From: Monodelphis domestica
Lineage: Eukaryota > Chordata > Mammalia > Didelphimorphia > Didelphidae
Reading direction: 5' to 3'
Assembly: GCF_027887165.1 (NCBI RefSeq)
Contig: NC_077233.1
Location: 180,195,207 to 180,259,206 of the forward strand
Length of the DNA stretch: 64,000 nucleotides
A program made the position numbers and the translations under genes. A model generated the notes under the pieces. It worked only from the letters and a program-made list of their open reading frames with translations, had not been told where the DNA came from and did not search any database. Shown piece after piece: positions 44,501-56,700 of this stretch (position 1 is the first letter of the stretch; each line of letters begins with the position of its first letter).

Positions 44501-45520
44501 TGAATATATGTTTTTTAAAAATCAGAGTATAAATCTCTGTAGATGTAATAATTTTCTACTGATCCAAGTTACCTACTATACAATTGTGGAAAGGAAAGCT
44601 CTATAAACAAATAGATTTTAAATGAATGAATGAAAAAACATTTGGGATTACAAAAGCACTTTACTTTCAAATAGAAAAGCTCAGCTGGTCCTTGCTTTCA
44701 AAGACTTTGAATTTTAGTTGAGGAGACAACTCATGTGAGTTTCAGATACAAGTCAAATGAAAAGGTCCTGTGGTCCTTAGGGGTTAGCAGCAAAGTAGAT
44801 GATAATGCATTATCTTTAATGCTATTTTCATTGATTAAAATATATCCTTTCCTGCTGTTGATCCATTTGGCAGTGCCAAGGGTTTTTAGTGGCAAGAATT
44901 TTCTTCTACAGATTCTTCAATAGTTGTGGCTAGGTATAAGGCAGAGTCTCAGCAGTGGAAACAAGCTCAAATTGAAATGGGTGTCCTAGTGTACGTAAGA
45001 ATCCTTGTAGGTCATGTATTGACTTAGAAAATCAGAGAGAAATATTATTTATAGTATACTACATTTTTATTAATTTATATTCATTGTTAATAAATTAGTA
45101 ATATAGTAACTAATAATTTACTACATATTTTCATTAATATTTCCAAATTACATTTTAATGTGATATTGCTGTTTGATATCTCTGGTCTACAGCTCCCGTA
45201 AAAACAGTCACTAGGTAGAAGCTTTTGCTGTAATTGGAAGAGACAATACATATAGGGAAGTGATAGTGGGGTAAAAGAAGAGTGTGATAGATATTTTGGT
45301 TTATATGATCACAGGGATGATAATTGGGGCCATAGGGGAGTCAATCAATGCTAAAGAGTCTATCATGCTGAAAAAGTTCATACTGAACTTTTTTTTTCTC
45401 TTGAGACTAGATCCATGATTCTATTGATAACAGGGAACTCCCTCTACTAGTTCTGCAACTTAAGGTCTTGGAGAATTATGTATAAAACTTAACATACTCT
45501 CTCGGACCAGTGATTCCTGT
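44501..45520. other. Unassigned sequence
   Basis: About 1 kb, A+T-rich, includes an AT-rich stretch near 45,050-45,170. No gene. Confidence 0.45.
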
Positions 45521-45524
45521 ATGT

Positions 45525-45655
45525 CATTTTCTCCATTAGATTGTAAATTACTTTAGAGAAGTGTCTATGCCATAACTATATTTGCCTCCCTAGCACCTAG
45601 CACAGTGGTGACTGGAGATAATAGATGCTTAATTAATTTGTTAAGTTTTGTAAAT
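45525..45655 (+). mobile_element. L2 LINE 3' end
   Basis: GATTGTAAATTACTTTAGAG, CTCCCTAGCACCTAGCACAG, AGATGCTTAATTAAT. Confidence 0.65.
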
Positions 45656-45699
45656 GGGAGAAACAATAGGACTTGCTCACCAATTGAAGAGGGATATGG

Positions 45700-45890
45700 G
45701 ATAGGGACACCTACTAGCTGTTGTGACTCTGGGCAAGCCACTTAACTTTGTTTGCTTCAGTTTTCTCTTCTGTAAAGTAAGTTGGAAAAGGAAATGGCAA
45801 ATCACTTGAATATCTTTACCAAGAAAACCTCAAATACGGCCACAAAGAGTTGGACATGACTGACAACCTACTGAACAACAACAAAATGGG
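45700..45890 (+). mobile_element. Family B SINE, 5'-truncated
   Basis: GTGACTCTGGGCAAGCCACT, GGAAAAGGAAATGGCAAAT, CACAAAGAGTTGGACATGAC and GAACAACAACAAAA. Confidence 0.85.
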
Positions 45891-45989
45891 ATGAGGTCCA
45901 AAATGACTTCTGTTGTGAGCCTTGGGAGACTAGGAGCCTATTGGTGTCCTCCACTGAAAGAGAAGTTGGAAGAGGAGCAAGTTTGGGGA

Positions 45990-46965
45990 GATATTAAGAA
46001 TTCTGTTTGGGACATGCTGGTCTCAAATTCATTCCCTTCCTTATGCTCACAGTCGCTACTACTTTGGTTCAAGACTTCACTTTTTTGTTTGTCTATTGTA
46101 ACCTCCTAAGTGGTTCCCTTCACCTCTCCATCTTTCACACAACTACCAAACTAACATTCCTGATTCACACATTTAATTAAGCTTTATCATTCCCCTGTTT
46201 CTGAAGCTACCATGCTTCCCTCTTGTCTCTACATAAAATATAAACTTTGTTAGACTTTACAATCTGACCTTGGCCTACTTTCCAGACTTATTGTACATTG
46301 TTTTCCTTCACTCATTCTATGTTCCAGCCAAACTGGTCTGCTTACTGTTCCCTCCTGCAGAACAACACTTTATGCTTTTTTTTTTCCATGCCTCCACAGT
46401 CTTTCCCCCATTCTCTTCTCACCTCTGCCTCATGGAATATCTGCCTTCCATCAAGGTTTAGTGCAGGTGCCACTTTTCATAGGAAGTCTTCATTTGTTAG
46501 TACATTTCCTCTATCACCACTCCCACTCCAATTATTTGTGTATTTTAATTTTCTTTCTTTAAACATTTTTGCAATGTTTATTGCTAACTTGTTTTGATAT
46601 TATCTTCATTTCTGAATATACTTTTCCCTACTCCCCTTTCTGATAAGCCACCTCTTGTGACAAAGGATTTAAAAAAAAAATCAGTTCAGCAAAGCCAATG
46701 GATCAGCTGAGTTTGACAATCTATGCAGTTTCCTAATCATTTCTTTCTCTGAAAAGAGGTGAAGAGGTGTATTTTCTCATTTTTTTCCTGGGGCCATACT
46801 TTGTCATTATAATTTTTTATTTAATTTTCTGTATACATGTTATTGCTGCTTCTCCAAGAGATTTTAAGCCCCTTAAGGATGGGACAATTCTGTTTTTGTC
46901 TTGTATCCCTAGCATCGTGGTTGGCACATTATAGGTATTTAAGAGATGCTAGTTGAATTAATAAA
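45990..46965 (+). mobile_element. L2 LINE 3' region, split by an L1 piece
   Basis: L2 3' order from CTCCTAAGTGGTTCCC through CCATGCTTCCCTCTTGTCTC and GTGCAGGTGCCACTT, ending CTAGCATCGTGGTTGGC near 46,910. An antisense L1 3' fragment at about 46,560-46,823 interrupts it, with TTAATTTTCT near 46,545 and again near 46,821 as the likely duplicated target. Confidence 0.65.
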
Positions 46966-46981
46966 TTAAAGATGTCAGTGG

Positions 46982-46990
46982 GATAGATAG

Positions 46991-47068
<78 letters not shown>

Positions 47069-47148
47069 GATAGATAGATAGATAGATGATAGATAGATAG
47101 ATAGATGATAGATAGATAGATAGATAGATATAGATATATAGATAGATA
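46982..47148. repeat. (GATA)n microsatellite with phase slips
   Basis: Nearly continuous GATA/TAGA, interrupted by several GATGATA slips after 47,065 and one GATAAATA near 47,005. Explains the YLSIYLSI frame on the minus strand. Confidence 0.97.
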
Positions 47149-47570
47149 CCCAGCGAACAATTTGGAGCTATTGGGACAAATAGACATATGAGATCACAGT
47201 GTTAAAGAAGAATAGAGAAACTAAATGCTTTGAAATGTTATAAAGGTCCTCTGAGTCCAAATTCACTATTTTTTCTGCTACACTCCAGGAATTATCAGCA
47301 TGGAAGTGAGTATCAATTAATGGAAATGAATCATAGCACCAAGAGAGAGAATATATTTAGAGAACTTTGGGGTATTTAAGGTTGCTAGTTCATATGCAGA
47401 GACTACCTCAGTTTCCTCAGCTGTAAAACATGAACACAATCTCCTTTATTTACCTCATAGGATAATTATGAAAATAAAATGAGGTATGTCTGAAAGCATT
47501 TTGTTTTTCTTTCTAATTTATTTTATTTTTCAATTAATAGAGCTAAGAAACTGAAAAATTTTCATCTATC
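47149..47570. other. Unassigned sequence
   Basis: 47,400-47,500 holds a worn SINE tail (CAGTTTCCTCAGCTGTAAA). Nothing else. Confidence 0.4.
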
Positions 47571-47574
47571 TCCT

Positions 47575-47870
47575 TTAAACTTTTCTAAGCACTTTTTAAT
47601 TTACTAATTCTTTTATTCCTACAACAACCTTGTGAAGCAAAGAAGAAAAGTGTATTTATATTCATTTTACAGAAAGGGAATTGAACAATGTGGGTTCTGA
47701 AATTTAGGGTCAAAGGATTGCTACTAAAATCCTAGCTTTGTCCCTTGCTAGCTGTATGATTTGGGGCAAGTTAATTATTCTCTCTGGCCTAAATGTATTC
47801 ATCTGTAAATTGAGAGGGCTGGACTAGCTTTTGTCTAAAGTCCTTTACAGAAAGCTTTAAATTTGTGAAA
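47575..47870. mobile_element. Two MIR-like relics in opposite orientation
   Basis: 47,575-47,695 antisense (CAACAACCTTGTGAAGCAAA), 47,735-47,870 sense (GCTAGCTGTATGATTTGGGG, CATCTGTAAATTGAGAGGGC). Confidence 0.6.
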
Positions 47871-48605
47871 GTAGGAAATATTAGTACTGTAATTTCTGGA
47901 AATCTTTCTCAAAGGAAGGATATAAAATTCAATAAACTATAATACCCAAGTATTCTTTTTTGCTCCATGAAGTTATTCTTTGAATTTGCTTAGTTCAAAG
48001 CCTTTAAACAAAAGATAATTATCTCCCTGTTTAAATAAATAAAACTTCTCAAATTTAAGGGTGGATTGGCCAGTAAGCCCAGTCCTTATGAGCATGTGCA
48101 GAGTGTTTGGCTAATGCATTCCCCATGTGGCCTTTGGGGAATGGTAGATATTCTATAACTGGTTGTTGGCTGCTGCCCATGTGGTGAAGATCTTTTTTGA
48201 TCATTTATGTAGCTAGAACTGAGAATATATTCAAAAGGAATTAGTTGACTAGAACCTCTTCTTCTCTTGTTCTAGCCAGGTGGTATTTCTAAGGTCTTTT
48301 GAATGAACATGCTCATAAGAACTGGGGTCATTGATCAGCCCCATGTTGAACAAATTTAACAAGCATTTATAAAGTGCAGGTAGTACATGTGACAGGAGAC
48401 AGATCCCCGCCTTCCTTCTAGTAGGAGAGATGAGCTATGGATTTAAATAAGGACTGTGCAAAAGAGATGTAAGTTATAAGAGCTCACATTGTGGGAAATT
48501 CACTGAGAATGGAGACAGGCAGAACTAAATATGTATGAAAGATATGCTGACTTTTAGGGATGGGACCCTTCAAGTTGTAGGTTAATTATGGATTTGATTT
48601 CGAAA
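47871..48605. other. Unassigned sequence
   Basis: 48,350-48,500 has weak wording of the ancient LINE-like repeat. No gene. Confidence 0.4.
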
Positions 48606-48609
48606 ATGC

Positions 48610-48840
48610 CATTGAATCTTTTGTTTTTATATATCACCTTCATTTGCAAATATATCCTTTACTATATTAACTTCTAAGCCACTCCCTGTAACAAGAATTT
48701 AAAAAAGAAAGAGGAAAAAAGCCTCCAAAACATTACAACGGAATTACTACATCAGTGGGGTTTAGCAGTCTATGCAATGTTTTATGACCATAGTTCCCCA
48801 TTCCTGCAAAGAGAGGAAGGCAATGCATTTAGAATGTTCT
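48610..48840 (-). mobile_element. L1-type LINE 3' fragment (minus)
   Basis: CACCTTCATTTGCAAATATA, GCCACTCCCTGTAACAAGAA: the antisense 3' UTR pattern also seen at 46,600-46,700. Confidence 0.55.
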
Positions 48841-48844
48841 TAAA

Positions 48845-50065
48845 GGGATAGCTCAGAAGTGCTTAGAAAGGGAAGCATTGATTACTAAGAACCAGTATGG
48901 GCTCATCACGGACAAGTTATGCCAGAATAACCTCATTTTTCTTCTTTTGACAGAATTACTAGATGTATATATTGGGGAAATGCCAGATATGTGGTAGAGC
49001 TCCATTTTAGTTAGGCATCTGAAAATATATCTCTAAATATTGTCTAAAAATCTATTGTCTAAATAATTGTAGACAATATACACAGATAAAGGCTTGATAA
49101 TAGCTTTGCTATGTTGATCTGGAACTGGCTAAAGGGACAAACCAAAAAATTATGACTAATGGATCAATGTAAACTCAAAAGGAGGACTCTCCTGTTGTGT
49201 CATAGAGTCTCATTTTTTGCTCCTGTTGTGGTCAGCACTTTCATCAATGAACTTGGATGTAGGTATAGAATGCTTATCAAATCGCTAGTGGATGCATAAT
49301 TTGGATCCATAGTTAATGGATTTTTTTTGACAGTATTTAACAGAATCCAAAAAGAGGTCATGTTAGGGCCAAATCTAATAAAAGAGAATTTGACAGAGAC
49401 AAATTACTTTTGAGTTAAACAAGTCAATTCTATAAGCATGGTATAAGAGAGCCCATTAGACAATCTATTTTACAAAGAGTTAGGTGTATTAGTGGCCTAT
49501 ATGTTCAGTAAGAGTCAACAATAGTAGTCAAAAAAGCCATTGCAAGTATAGGCTGCATTAATAAAAGGATAATGCCCTGTAGGTTCGTGTTCAGTGATGG
49601 GTACCATATTTTAGGAAGAATATTGACAAGATAAGGGAAAGGTAATCAAGATAGCAAAGGGACTGTTTTACGAGGATAAGTTAAAGGAACTAAAGATACT
49701 TAACTTGGAGAAGAGAAAACTTAGGGGACCTAACATTCTTATCTTCGGGTTAGTAAAGGACTATATGTGGAGAATTGTTTTAGTTAGGCCCCAGTGGACA
49801 AAAGTAGGATGAAAGGATAGAAGTCGGGGAGAGAGACAGATTTTGACTCAATATAAAAACACACTTCCTAATGATTAAAAGCTGGCCAAAATTGGAGTTT
49901 GCTGACAGATTAAATAATTTGTTCACCATCACTGGCAGTAATCAAGCGGAGGCTGAACAATTACTTGTCAGGGGTTTTGTAGAGGGTATTTCTTCTTAGT
50001 TATTGGTTAAACTAGTTACTCTATGAGTCCTATTTCAACTCTGAGATTTTAGAATTCATCTTATT
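48845..50065 (+). mobile_element. CR1/L3 LINE, RT end and 3' UTR
   Basis: CACTTTCATCAATGAACTTG is the decayed FINDL block of a CR1-type reverse transcriptase. 49,690-50,060 follows the CR1/L3 order: GGAGAAGAGAAAACTTAGGG, CAGTGGACAAAAGTAGGATG, CACTTCCTAATGATTAAAAG, GAGGCTGAACAATTACTTG and GGGTTTTGTAGAGGG. Ancient, many lesions. Confidence 0.75.
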
Positions 50066-50084
50066 TTTGGGAAGTTCATGCCAA

Positions 50085-50580
50085 ATTTAAATAGAGAGTA
50101 AAACCAAGAATCACAGAATTCCAGAGTTGAAAGCTATCCCAGCAGCCATGCCATTCAACCCATCACTGAAAATAGATTCTTTCTACAACACCCTTGACTA
50201 GGGATCACTTAATCTGTACTTAACAGACTTCCAATGAAAGAGAACCCACATTTTCCAGAGGCAGTGCATTCTATTTTGGTGTGACTCTAATTGTTAGGAC
50301 ATTTTTCCTTTCATTAATCTTCATAATTTTAACAACCAGCGTTTACATACTGCTTTGGAGTTTGTAAAGAGCTTTTAACAGAAAATATCATCTCATGTGA
50401 TTCTCACGACAACCCTGGAAGATAGGTATTATTTTTATCCCCATTTTATAGTTAAGAAAACAGAGGTGAAGACAGTTTGAATGACTTGTTCAGGGTCATA
50501 CAGTTAGCAAGTATCTGAGTAAGGATTTTTGAATTCATGTTTTCCTGCCTTCCCAGTGTTCTACTGAATGAACCCTCTGC
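50085..50580. mobile_element. Old dispersed repeat followed by an antisense MIR/THER relic
   Basis: 50,115-50,320 carries AGAACCCACATTTTCCAGAG and CTCTAATTGTTAGGACATTT, words of an old CR1/L3-associated repeat. 50,325-50,580 is SINE-like (TCTCACGACAACCCTGGAAG, CAGGGTCATACAGTTAGCAA). Confidence 0.5.
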
Positions 50581-50599
50581 AGTTCATTTCCAGAATGGT

Positions 50600-51654
50600 G
50601 AGAATAGTGTCAAACAGTAGAAAGAGAATTTGTTATGGAGTCAGATGACATGGGTTCATATCTTGGCTTTGTCACCCATGTAATCTTAAGGAAATCATTT
50701 AATTTAAAATCTCCAGCCTTAAATTTTGACCAAGTCCTTATGTGACAGACATAAAGGTTTTGGATGGAGGGAGCATTGATGGTACTGAAAGTAGCATTAA
50801 ACTAGTATTTTTATTTCCATGAATAATTTGGATTCTTCAGCTGTGATTCAAACCCAGAATTTCTGTCTCTAAGTTCTGTAAGCTTTCCACTGTACCATAA
50901 TTGCTTTTAAAATGGGAGATGGAAGAAAAGGAGGAACAAGTGTTAAGTCCTCCTCCCTTTCCTTTATTCCATTCTAATTTTATGAGATTTAAAAGACTAT
51001 TAATCAGAATTAATAAAAAATATATATCATATCCTTTCCCTGATTTAAAATCCTCTAAATAAAAACAATTCTGCTTATGTTCTAACATTTTGAAGAAATG
51101 CTATGGCTTCATAGGGTTGGGGTTACTCTTCCCACTCCCTTCTGTGGTAATGGTCCCCTTTGCTCTGAACCTGTGGCCTGCAGTCCAACTGAGTTCAATC
51201 CCAAGAGATCTGAGATCTTCTCTAATGAGAAGAGGGATTCAGTCCTTGGCTCATTAAATCTTCACTGATGTCCCTTGGACACATTATTTCATGTTGAGGT
51301 TTGGTATTTCATCTAATGTTTCCTCAAAGTGAGGATATTAAAAAGGCAGTAAATGTAAATATGAATCAGGTATTTATTTCCTACACACGAAAGAAATGCT
51401 AAATATAGAACATTCATACAGAAGAGTCAGAACTTTGTAGTTCAAGATAGAAGCAGTCTCTTTTCATAAGTACACTGAGTCATTGTCTCCGCAGGCTGAC
51501 ACACCCAAGTGTGAGTGACTATGACCTTGGAGTCCCCAGGAATTTACAGGGGGAACTGAAAACTTCAGATGCAATGCAAATTCAACCATGCCTATAGAAG
51601 ACAACACTTGACAAAAAGATATATGTATATATGAAACTATACCTTGATTATTTC
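50600..51654. other. Mostly unassigned sequence
   Basis: 50,605-50,740 is a worn sense MIR; the rest has no recognised feature. Confidence 0.4.
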
Positions 51655-51860
51655 TATTTATCATTTCTTTCTCTGGAGATAGACATACACAAGTTATTAT
51701 TTAAACTTTTTCAGTTGCTGTATCTAATATTCTTTTGGTTCTGCTTGTTTTACCTTTATATTTTCATGTAGGTCTTTCCAAGTTCTGTTTTTTCTTTTTT
51801 TTAATTAGCCTGCTCATTATTTCTGATGGTGTAGTAGTATTCTATCACAATCACATTTGG
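51655..51860 (-). mobile_element. L1-type LINE 3' fragment (minus)
   Basis: CTTTTGGTTCTGCTTGTTTT and TGTAGTAGTATTCTATCACA in antisense order. Confidence 0.55.
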
Positions 51861-52655
51861 CTACATTAATTTGAAATGTTCTTGGGACAGAAGATTCCAT
51901 AAAAAGAAAAGGGTACCAAGCAGAAGGGGGATGGTGTTGCCTGAGATAGAGTTCTTTTATAAAAAAGAACTAGTTATAGAAGACCAGAGAGGTTTTCTGG
52001 ACCAAGATAGTTATGGAAAGTGCCCTTACCTAGAGTTTATTTGCTCACTGACAAAATATTATAGCTGATCAATTAAATTATGACAATTGGGGAATACCCT
52101 TTAGCTTAGCCTTTAAAAAAGAGACTTTGCTGAAGGAAAGACAGGCATCAGAACTTAGAGATGCAGATAGGAGAGAGGATATTCATAGAGGAGTCATCTC
52201 TGTTCTCTCCTCTCTTCAGGAACCACAGGCAGATCTCATTGGAGAAACAAGGGGGATTGTCTTAAATGTTCATGGATATATGACCATGAGTTTTTTATTT
52301 GTTCATTTTCTTTTTTGTAAAACAAAGCCTATCCTGTATTAATATACATTACAGTCAATCCTCGGTCTTACGGAAGCAGAACCTTTAAGGCCATATTCTC
52401 ATGTTCCTTGGGGAAACCCTGTTTGGAAAATGAGTCCAAGAGTGACTACACTGATCATTTGAACCATGAGTAGGCCATTTAAAACACTTTGATCTATATT
52501 TTCCAACCTGTCAAACAATAATACAATCTGTTTTGCATATCTCACAAGGTAATAACAAAAACTCACATTTACATACCACTTTCCCCATTTTTGGACTTAA
52601 TATTTCTTTGTACAATAGAATGGGAACTAAAGGATTTTTTTAAATTAACAATTTA
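51861..52655. other. Unassigned sequence
   Basis: 52,353-52,380 (CAGTCAATCCTCGGTCTTAC) resembles a DNA-transposon end but no partner end was found. No gene. Confidence 0.35.
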
Positions 52656-52659
52656 AAAA

Positions 52660-53040
52660 TTTAAATTTAAGGTAGTTCATAAAATATCATTATCCCCATT
52701 TCACAGGTGAAGAAACCAAACTCTGAGAGGTTGAGTCCAAGGTCATATAAACAGCTAATGCCAGAATCTGGACGCATACCTGGGTCTTCTGACTTCAAGC
52801 CCAGAGGTCTTTCCTTCTTTACTACATTACCTTCATTAAATGATATGGGAAAATACCATTGTAAACTCTGAAGTATTATACTAACATAACAGTGATCATA
52901 ACAGACACTTATGTAGTGCTTTAAGGTTTGCAAGGAAATTTACATAGTTTTTATTTGATCCTCACAATAACATTCTGAGGTTGGTGTTATTATTATCCTT
53001 TGTTTTATAGATTAGGAAACTGAGGCTAAGAGGTGTTTTA
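52660..53040 (-). mobile_element. Two antisense MIR/THER-like relics
   Basis: 52,665-52,815 (TTTCACAGGTGAAGAAACCA) and 52,875-53,040 (TTTAAGGTTTGCAAGGAAAT, GATTAGGAAACTGAGGCTAA). Confidence 0.6.
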
Positions 53041-53546
53041 TTTTGACTAAATTTAAATGTTAAAAATGTTTAATTTTAAATTATTATTATTATTTTAGAA
53101 CTGAATGTCAACTCAAAAACTATCCTATAACTTTTTCCCCCTAGAGTTGTTTTTATAGTTCTTCTAACTTTATTTGTCCACTCATGGCTTTTTAAGGTAT
53201 GGTAGAGTCAGGTTAATTACCTTTAATACTATCTCTAAGCTACAAGAAAAAAAAGGTGGCTTTGGGCCAAAGGTTCAAAAACATCTGTATTGTGAAAAGC
53301 CAACCTAAAGGTGCCTTGACTCTTCTTTTAGGATGTGCATTTTAATTAATGTTTGATTAAGTCACCTGTGGAGGAAGGCCTATTTCATAATGAAGGAAAA
53401 TGGCTCCAATTTTCCTTTTTGAATAATGTCAAAGGTATGGTATTTGCAATTAGAAGAGAAAGAAATAAGGGTGAGTGGTTAGAGCAACATACTAAGAATA
53501 GAATTCCTGATTTCTATTCTTAGTCTGGTTTATCATGTGGCACAAA
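53041..53546. other. Unassigned sequence
   Basis: No feature seen. Confidence 0.4.
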
Positions 53547-53550
53547 CATG

Positions 53551-53670
53551 TGTGACAAGGAAATCACTTTAAAAGACTGATATATATCAATTTAAGGTCG
53601 CCAAGGAATTCAGCTATGTAATTCCTAAATGAAAACTCAAGTCAGCAGTCAACCTTTTATGGAGTTTACA
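53551..53670 (-). mobile_element. ERV LTR family 1 copy 3, internally deleted remnant (120 bp)
   Basis: Keeps TGTGACAAGG at one end and GTTTACA at the other, with a perfect CATG target duplication at 53,547-53,550 and 53,671-53,674. The first about 113 bases match the plus-strand start of copies 1 and 2; the remaining about 850 are missing. The join is at GTTTA, which occurs in full copies both at GGAGTTTA and at GAGGTTTACA. Confidence 0.9.
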
Positions 53671-53674
53671 CATG

Positions 53675-54454
53675 TCACCTGCTACTTAGTTTCCTGCTTC
53701 TCACTTTTTTATCTGTTACATCTGAAAACATTATCAGAGAGAATAAAAGGATCCTTTTAAAAAAAATCCTTGAATCCCCTTGGTTAGCAGTGTAGCAGGT
53801 CTGGGATTCAGGAAACTACCATGTCAATCTCCATTCAGACCAATCCCCTATTTGCTTAGGCTTTGTGATTATCATTTTAATATTTTCCATCCTTTGCTTC
53901 ACAGACTTTGGAAAAGGATTGTTAATTTTAAAAAAATCCTTTAGTTCCCATTCTATTGCACAAAGAAATATTAAGTCCAAAAATCTATGTCTCATTCTCC
54001 CCCCACATCTTCCTCCCTTCCATCCCTTCCCTCTCTCCAAGAAAGCAGATAATATTATATAGGCTGTACATATGTTTTCATATAATACATATTTCCCTGA
54101 AATAAGAGATATATTGCTTTCGCTAGAGAAAATTTCATAGAGGAGATGGTTTACTTTAGTATTCTTTGGGCATAGCTATTGTGAGAATTTGTTTTTCTTT
54201 GATAAGCATATTTATTATAATTTGTTCCATAAATATAACAAAAATGAATTGTTTTCCTAAGGAACACATCAATAGAATAATAGAAAAAAGTTTCCAGAGT
54301 GGGTTACCTACTGCAAAAGAATGATCTTATTTTATCTTTCTTTTTGATAAAAGACACAGATTCATATTATATGTTCTTGTGAAAGTATATTATAACATGT
54401 TCAAATAGCAATGTAATATAATTTTTCCAGTAGAGAAACATTGTTAAGATAAAA
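53675..54454. other. Unassigned sequence
   Basis: A+T-rich with no recognised element. Confidence 0.4.
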
Positions 54455-54529
54455 TAGAAACAATAGCAATATTGTGGGATAATCAACTGTGATAGACTTT
54501 GCTACTCTGAGCAATACAATGATCTAGAA
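54455..54529 (+). mobile_element. L1-type LINE 3' end, part 1
   Basis: GATAGACTTTGCTACTCTGA matches 20,275-20,300 and 7,055-7,085. Interrupted by the MITE at 54,530. Confidence 0.7.
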
Positions 54530-54880
54530 CAGTGATGGAAAACCATTTAGACTAGAGACAGAATGCTGTGCCCCACCCCCCAAGACCATGTGCAGTGACC
54601 CTTCCCTCTTTACCCCACATAGGAGAGAGAGAAGTGCTCCCATTGGGCTGCTGGGCAGAGGGGCGGGTGATGTGAAAAAATGTCATCAGGCATGGTGGAG
54701 AGGGGGAGGGAAGCAGCTCTGCCAGAGTTGTCCTGCTTTTCTAGTAACAAACTCTTGGCAGGGCAGGGGTGGTGGTGGTTGTGTGAAAGGTGGGACAGTG
54801 GGGCAGGGAGCGACCACGTGCCCACAGAGAACACTCTGTGTGACATCTTTGGCACCTATGCCATAGGTTTACCATCACTG
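54530..54880. mobile_element. hAT-like non-autonomous DNA transposon (MITE, 351 bp)
   Basis: Terminal inverted repeats CAGTGATGGAAAACC and GGTTTACCATCACTG pair at 13 of 15 positions. The 8-bp flanks ATCTAGAA and ATCTAAGA match at 6 of 8, consistent with an old hAT target duplication. The interior is G+C-rich with no transposase; frames on both strands (54,588-54,886) are incidental. Resembles OposCharlie-type ends by memory. Confidence 0.82.
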
Positions 54881-55220
54881 ATCTAAGAAAATTCTGAAGG
54901 ACTTATGACAAAGAATGTTATCCACTTCCAGAGAGAGAACTCTTGGAGTTGGAATATAGATCAAAGCAAACCGTTTTTCACATTAGTTTATTTGGGTTTT
55001 TATTTTGGGGTTTTGGTTTTTTATACGTGTATTCTCTTACAATAACGAACAACATGGAAATATGTTTTGCATGATAATACATGTATAACCCAGATCAAAT
55101 TTCTTATCATCTCTGGAATGGGGGAGGGAAGGAAGAAAGGAAGGCAATTTGGGTCTTATTACTTCAGAAAATTTATGTGGAAAATTATTATTACATGTAA
55201 TTGGTAAAATAAAAAAATAG
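54881..55220 (+). mobile_element. L1-type LINE 3' end, part 2
   Basis: AAGAATGTTATCCACTTCCA, ATGTATAACCCAGATCAAAT, then ATTACATGTAATTGGTAAAA and an A-rich tail, as at 4,740-4,900. Confidence 0.75.
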
Positions 55221-56450
55221 AAACATTAAAGTTGTTCTGATGACTTACTTATTTGGGAAAAAACAACAATCCTGATTATCTCAGTGTTTTAGTCATCAAT
55301 TAAAAACAATTTCATTATGACAATAGAAATCACCTTCTTGTTCACTTCAAAACCAAATCCATTTAAGCTGCTGAGCTCATTTTGCTTATCAACTTAATGA
55401 ACTAGATAACTGTGGTTTTTTTTCTCCTAAAACATTGCTGATTTCTTCAATATATAGATCAGGTATATAAAGACAATCATAGTGAAGTTATAATCTTTAG
55501 ATCAGCTGTGAAGAACGTTTAAAATCTTTCCTTATTTGACTAAGTACAGATGATCCACTTAAATCTAAATTCCTTGCTATAGATCCAAAGGCTACCTTAT
55601 TGTCTATGAGCTAGCTATACTTGTTGGGGCATAGTTAATATCCATCTACATTGCTTCTACCTACACATATATATTCCATTCTCTTTACATAGGGAGCAAG
55701 TCTTCATTTAATCTTGAATAACTCAAAAAAAATAATGAATGACCCATGCGGTGTTTTTCTGCATTTGGAAAGTACTGTTTTCTTTTCAAAGGAGATCAAA
55801 TAAAGGTCCCATTGTGGATTTTCAATTCACCAAGTGGATGAAGATATGCAGGGAATTTGTCACATGCCAAACATTACTACCTACTGAAAACTATGGAATT
55901 GCTCACTGTAATCTTAGGGGTCAGTGAATACAAAGACAAGCTGTTTTGGTCAAAGGCTAATGGGAAGGCTGTCCAACAAATTCAGGGCAATTTCTTCTCA
56001 TCATTGCATCATTGTGGCCTGGTGGTGACCCTGAATTCTCAAAGGCTGAGCCAGTGGAACACATTCTCCGGCAGGTTCTACATAGCTGGAAAGGACTGAG
56101 GTACCAGCTATGAACTGAAGAACAGCAGAGCTAGGGGCAAAGAGGCTTCATCACTGGGAGATTAATCCTCAAGTGAGATGCCCTCCCCACCCCCCAAAGC
56201 AATTTAAGAAACTATCCACTAGAAGTGCTAGGTTCCTCAATAGAGAGAATACTCTCAGTGAGTACATCAGAGATGTTTTGAGGTATTCATTAAAACCCTG
56301 CTTCAATAGTCCTTCCCAGATATGTGGTGGAAAATGTTGTCAGAAGACCTCTATCCAAGTCACAGTTCTGTCACTTATTAGTCCTTTGATCTTGACTAAG
56401 AGACTTCTTTCTTAGCCTTAGTTTTCTCATCTATAAAATAGAAAGAGAGG
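55221..56450. other. Block with no recognised repeat
   Basis: About 1.2 kb. Frames at 55,739-55,927, 55,857-56,099 and 56,173-56,415 overlap or abut but share no similarity I recognise and no clear splice pattern. Confidence 0.45.
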
Positions 56451-56454
56451 AAAT

Positions 56455-56700
56455 AAGCATTTATCAAGTGCCAGCTATGAGCCAGGTACTTTACAAATAT
56501 TATTTTATTTGATCCTCTCAATTGGGAGGTAGGTGATTTTATTTGCCCTATTTAATAGTTGAAGAATTTGAGGAAAACAGTATTTAAGAGACTTGGATAA
56601 GGTCACACAGACAATCTGAAGCAAGATGTGAATTCAGGTCTTCCTGACCCTAAGCCCAGGGCACTATCTATCCATTGTGCCACCTACCTGGCCCTAGGAC
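56455..56700 (-). mobile_element. MIR/THER-like SINE (antisense, near full-length)
   Basis: CATTTATCAAGTGCCAGCTA, TTATTTGATCCTCTCAATTG, CACTATCTATCCATTGTGCC and CACCTACCTGGCCC. Confidence 0.75.

Noticed and set aside
46975..47187. Protein of YLSI repeats; possible CRISPR-like array
   Set aside because: It is a (GATA)n microsatellite with no spacers.
52353..52380. Tigger/mariner-like transposon end
   Set aside because: Only about 20 bases fit, and no opposite inverted repeat was found downstream.
54588..54886. Overlapping open frames on both strands
   Set aside because: They lie wholly inside the G+C-rich hAT-like MITE; no similarity to a protein.
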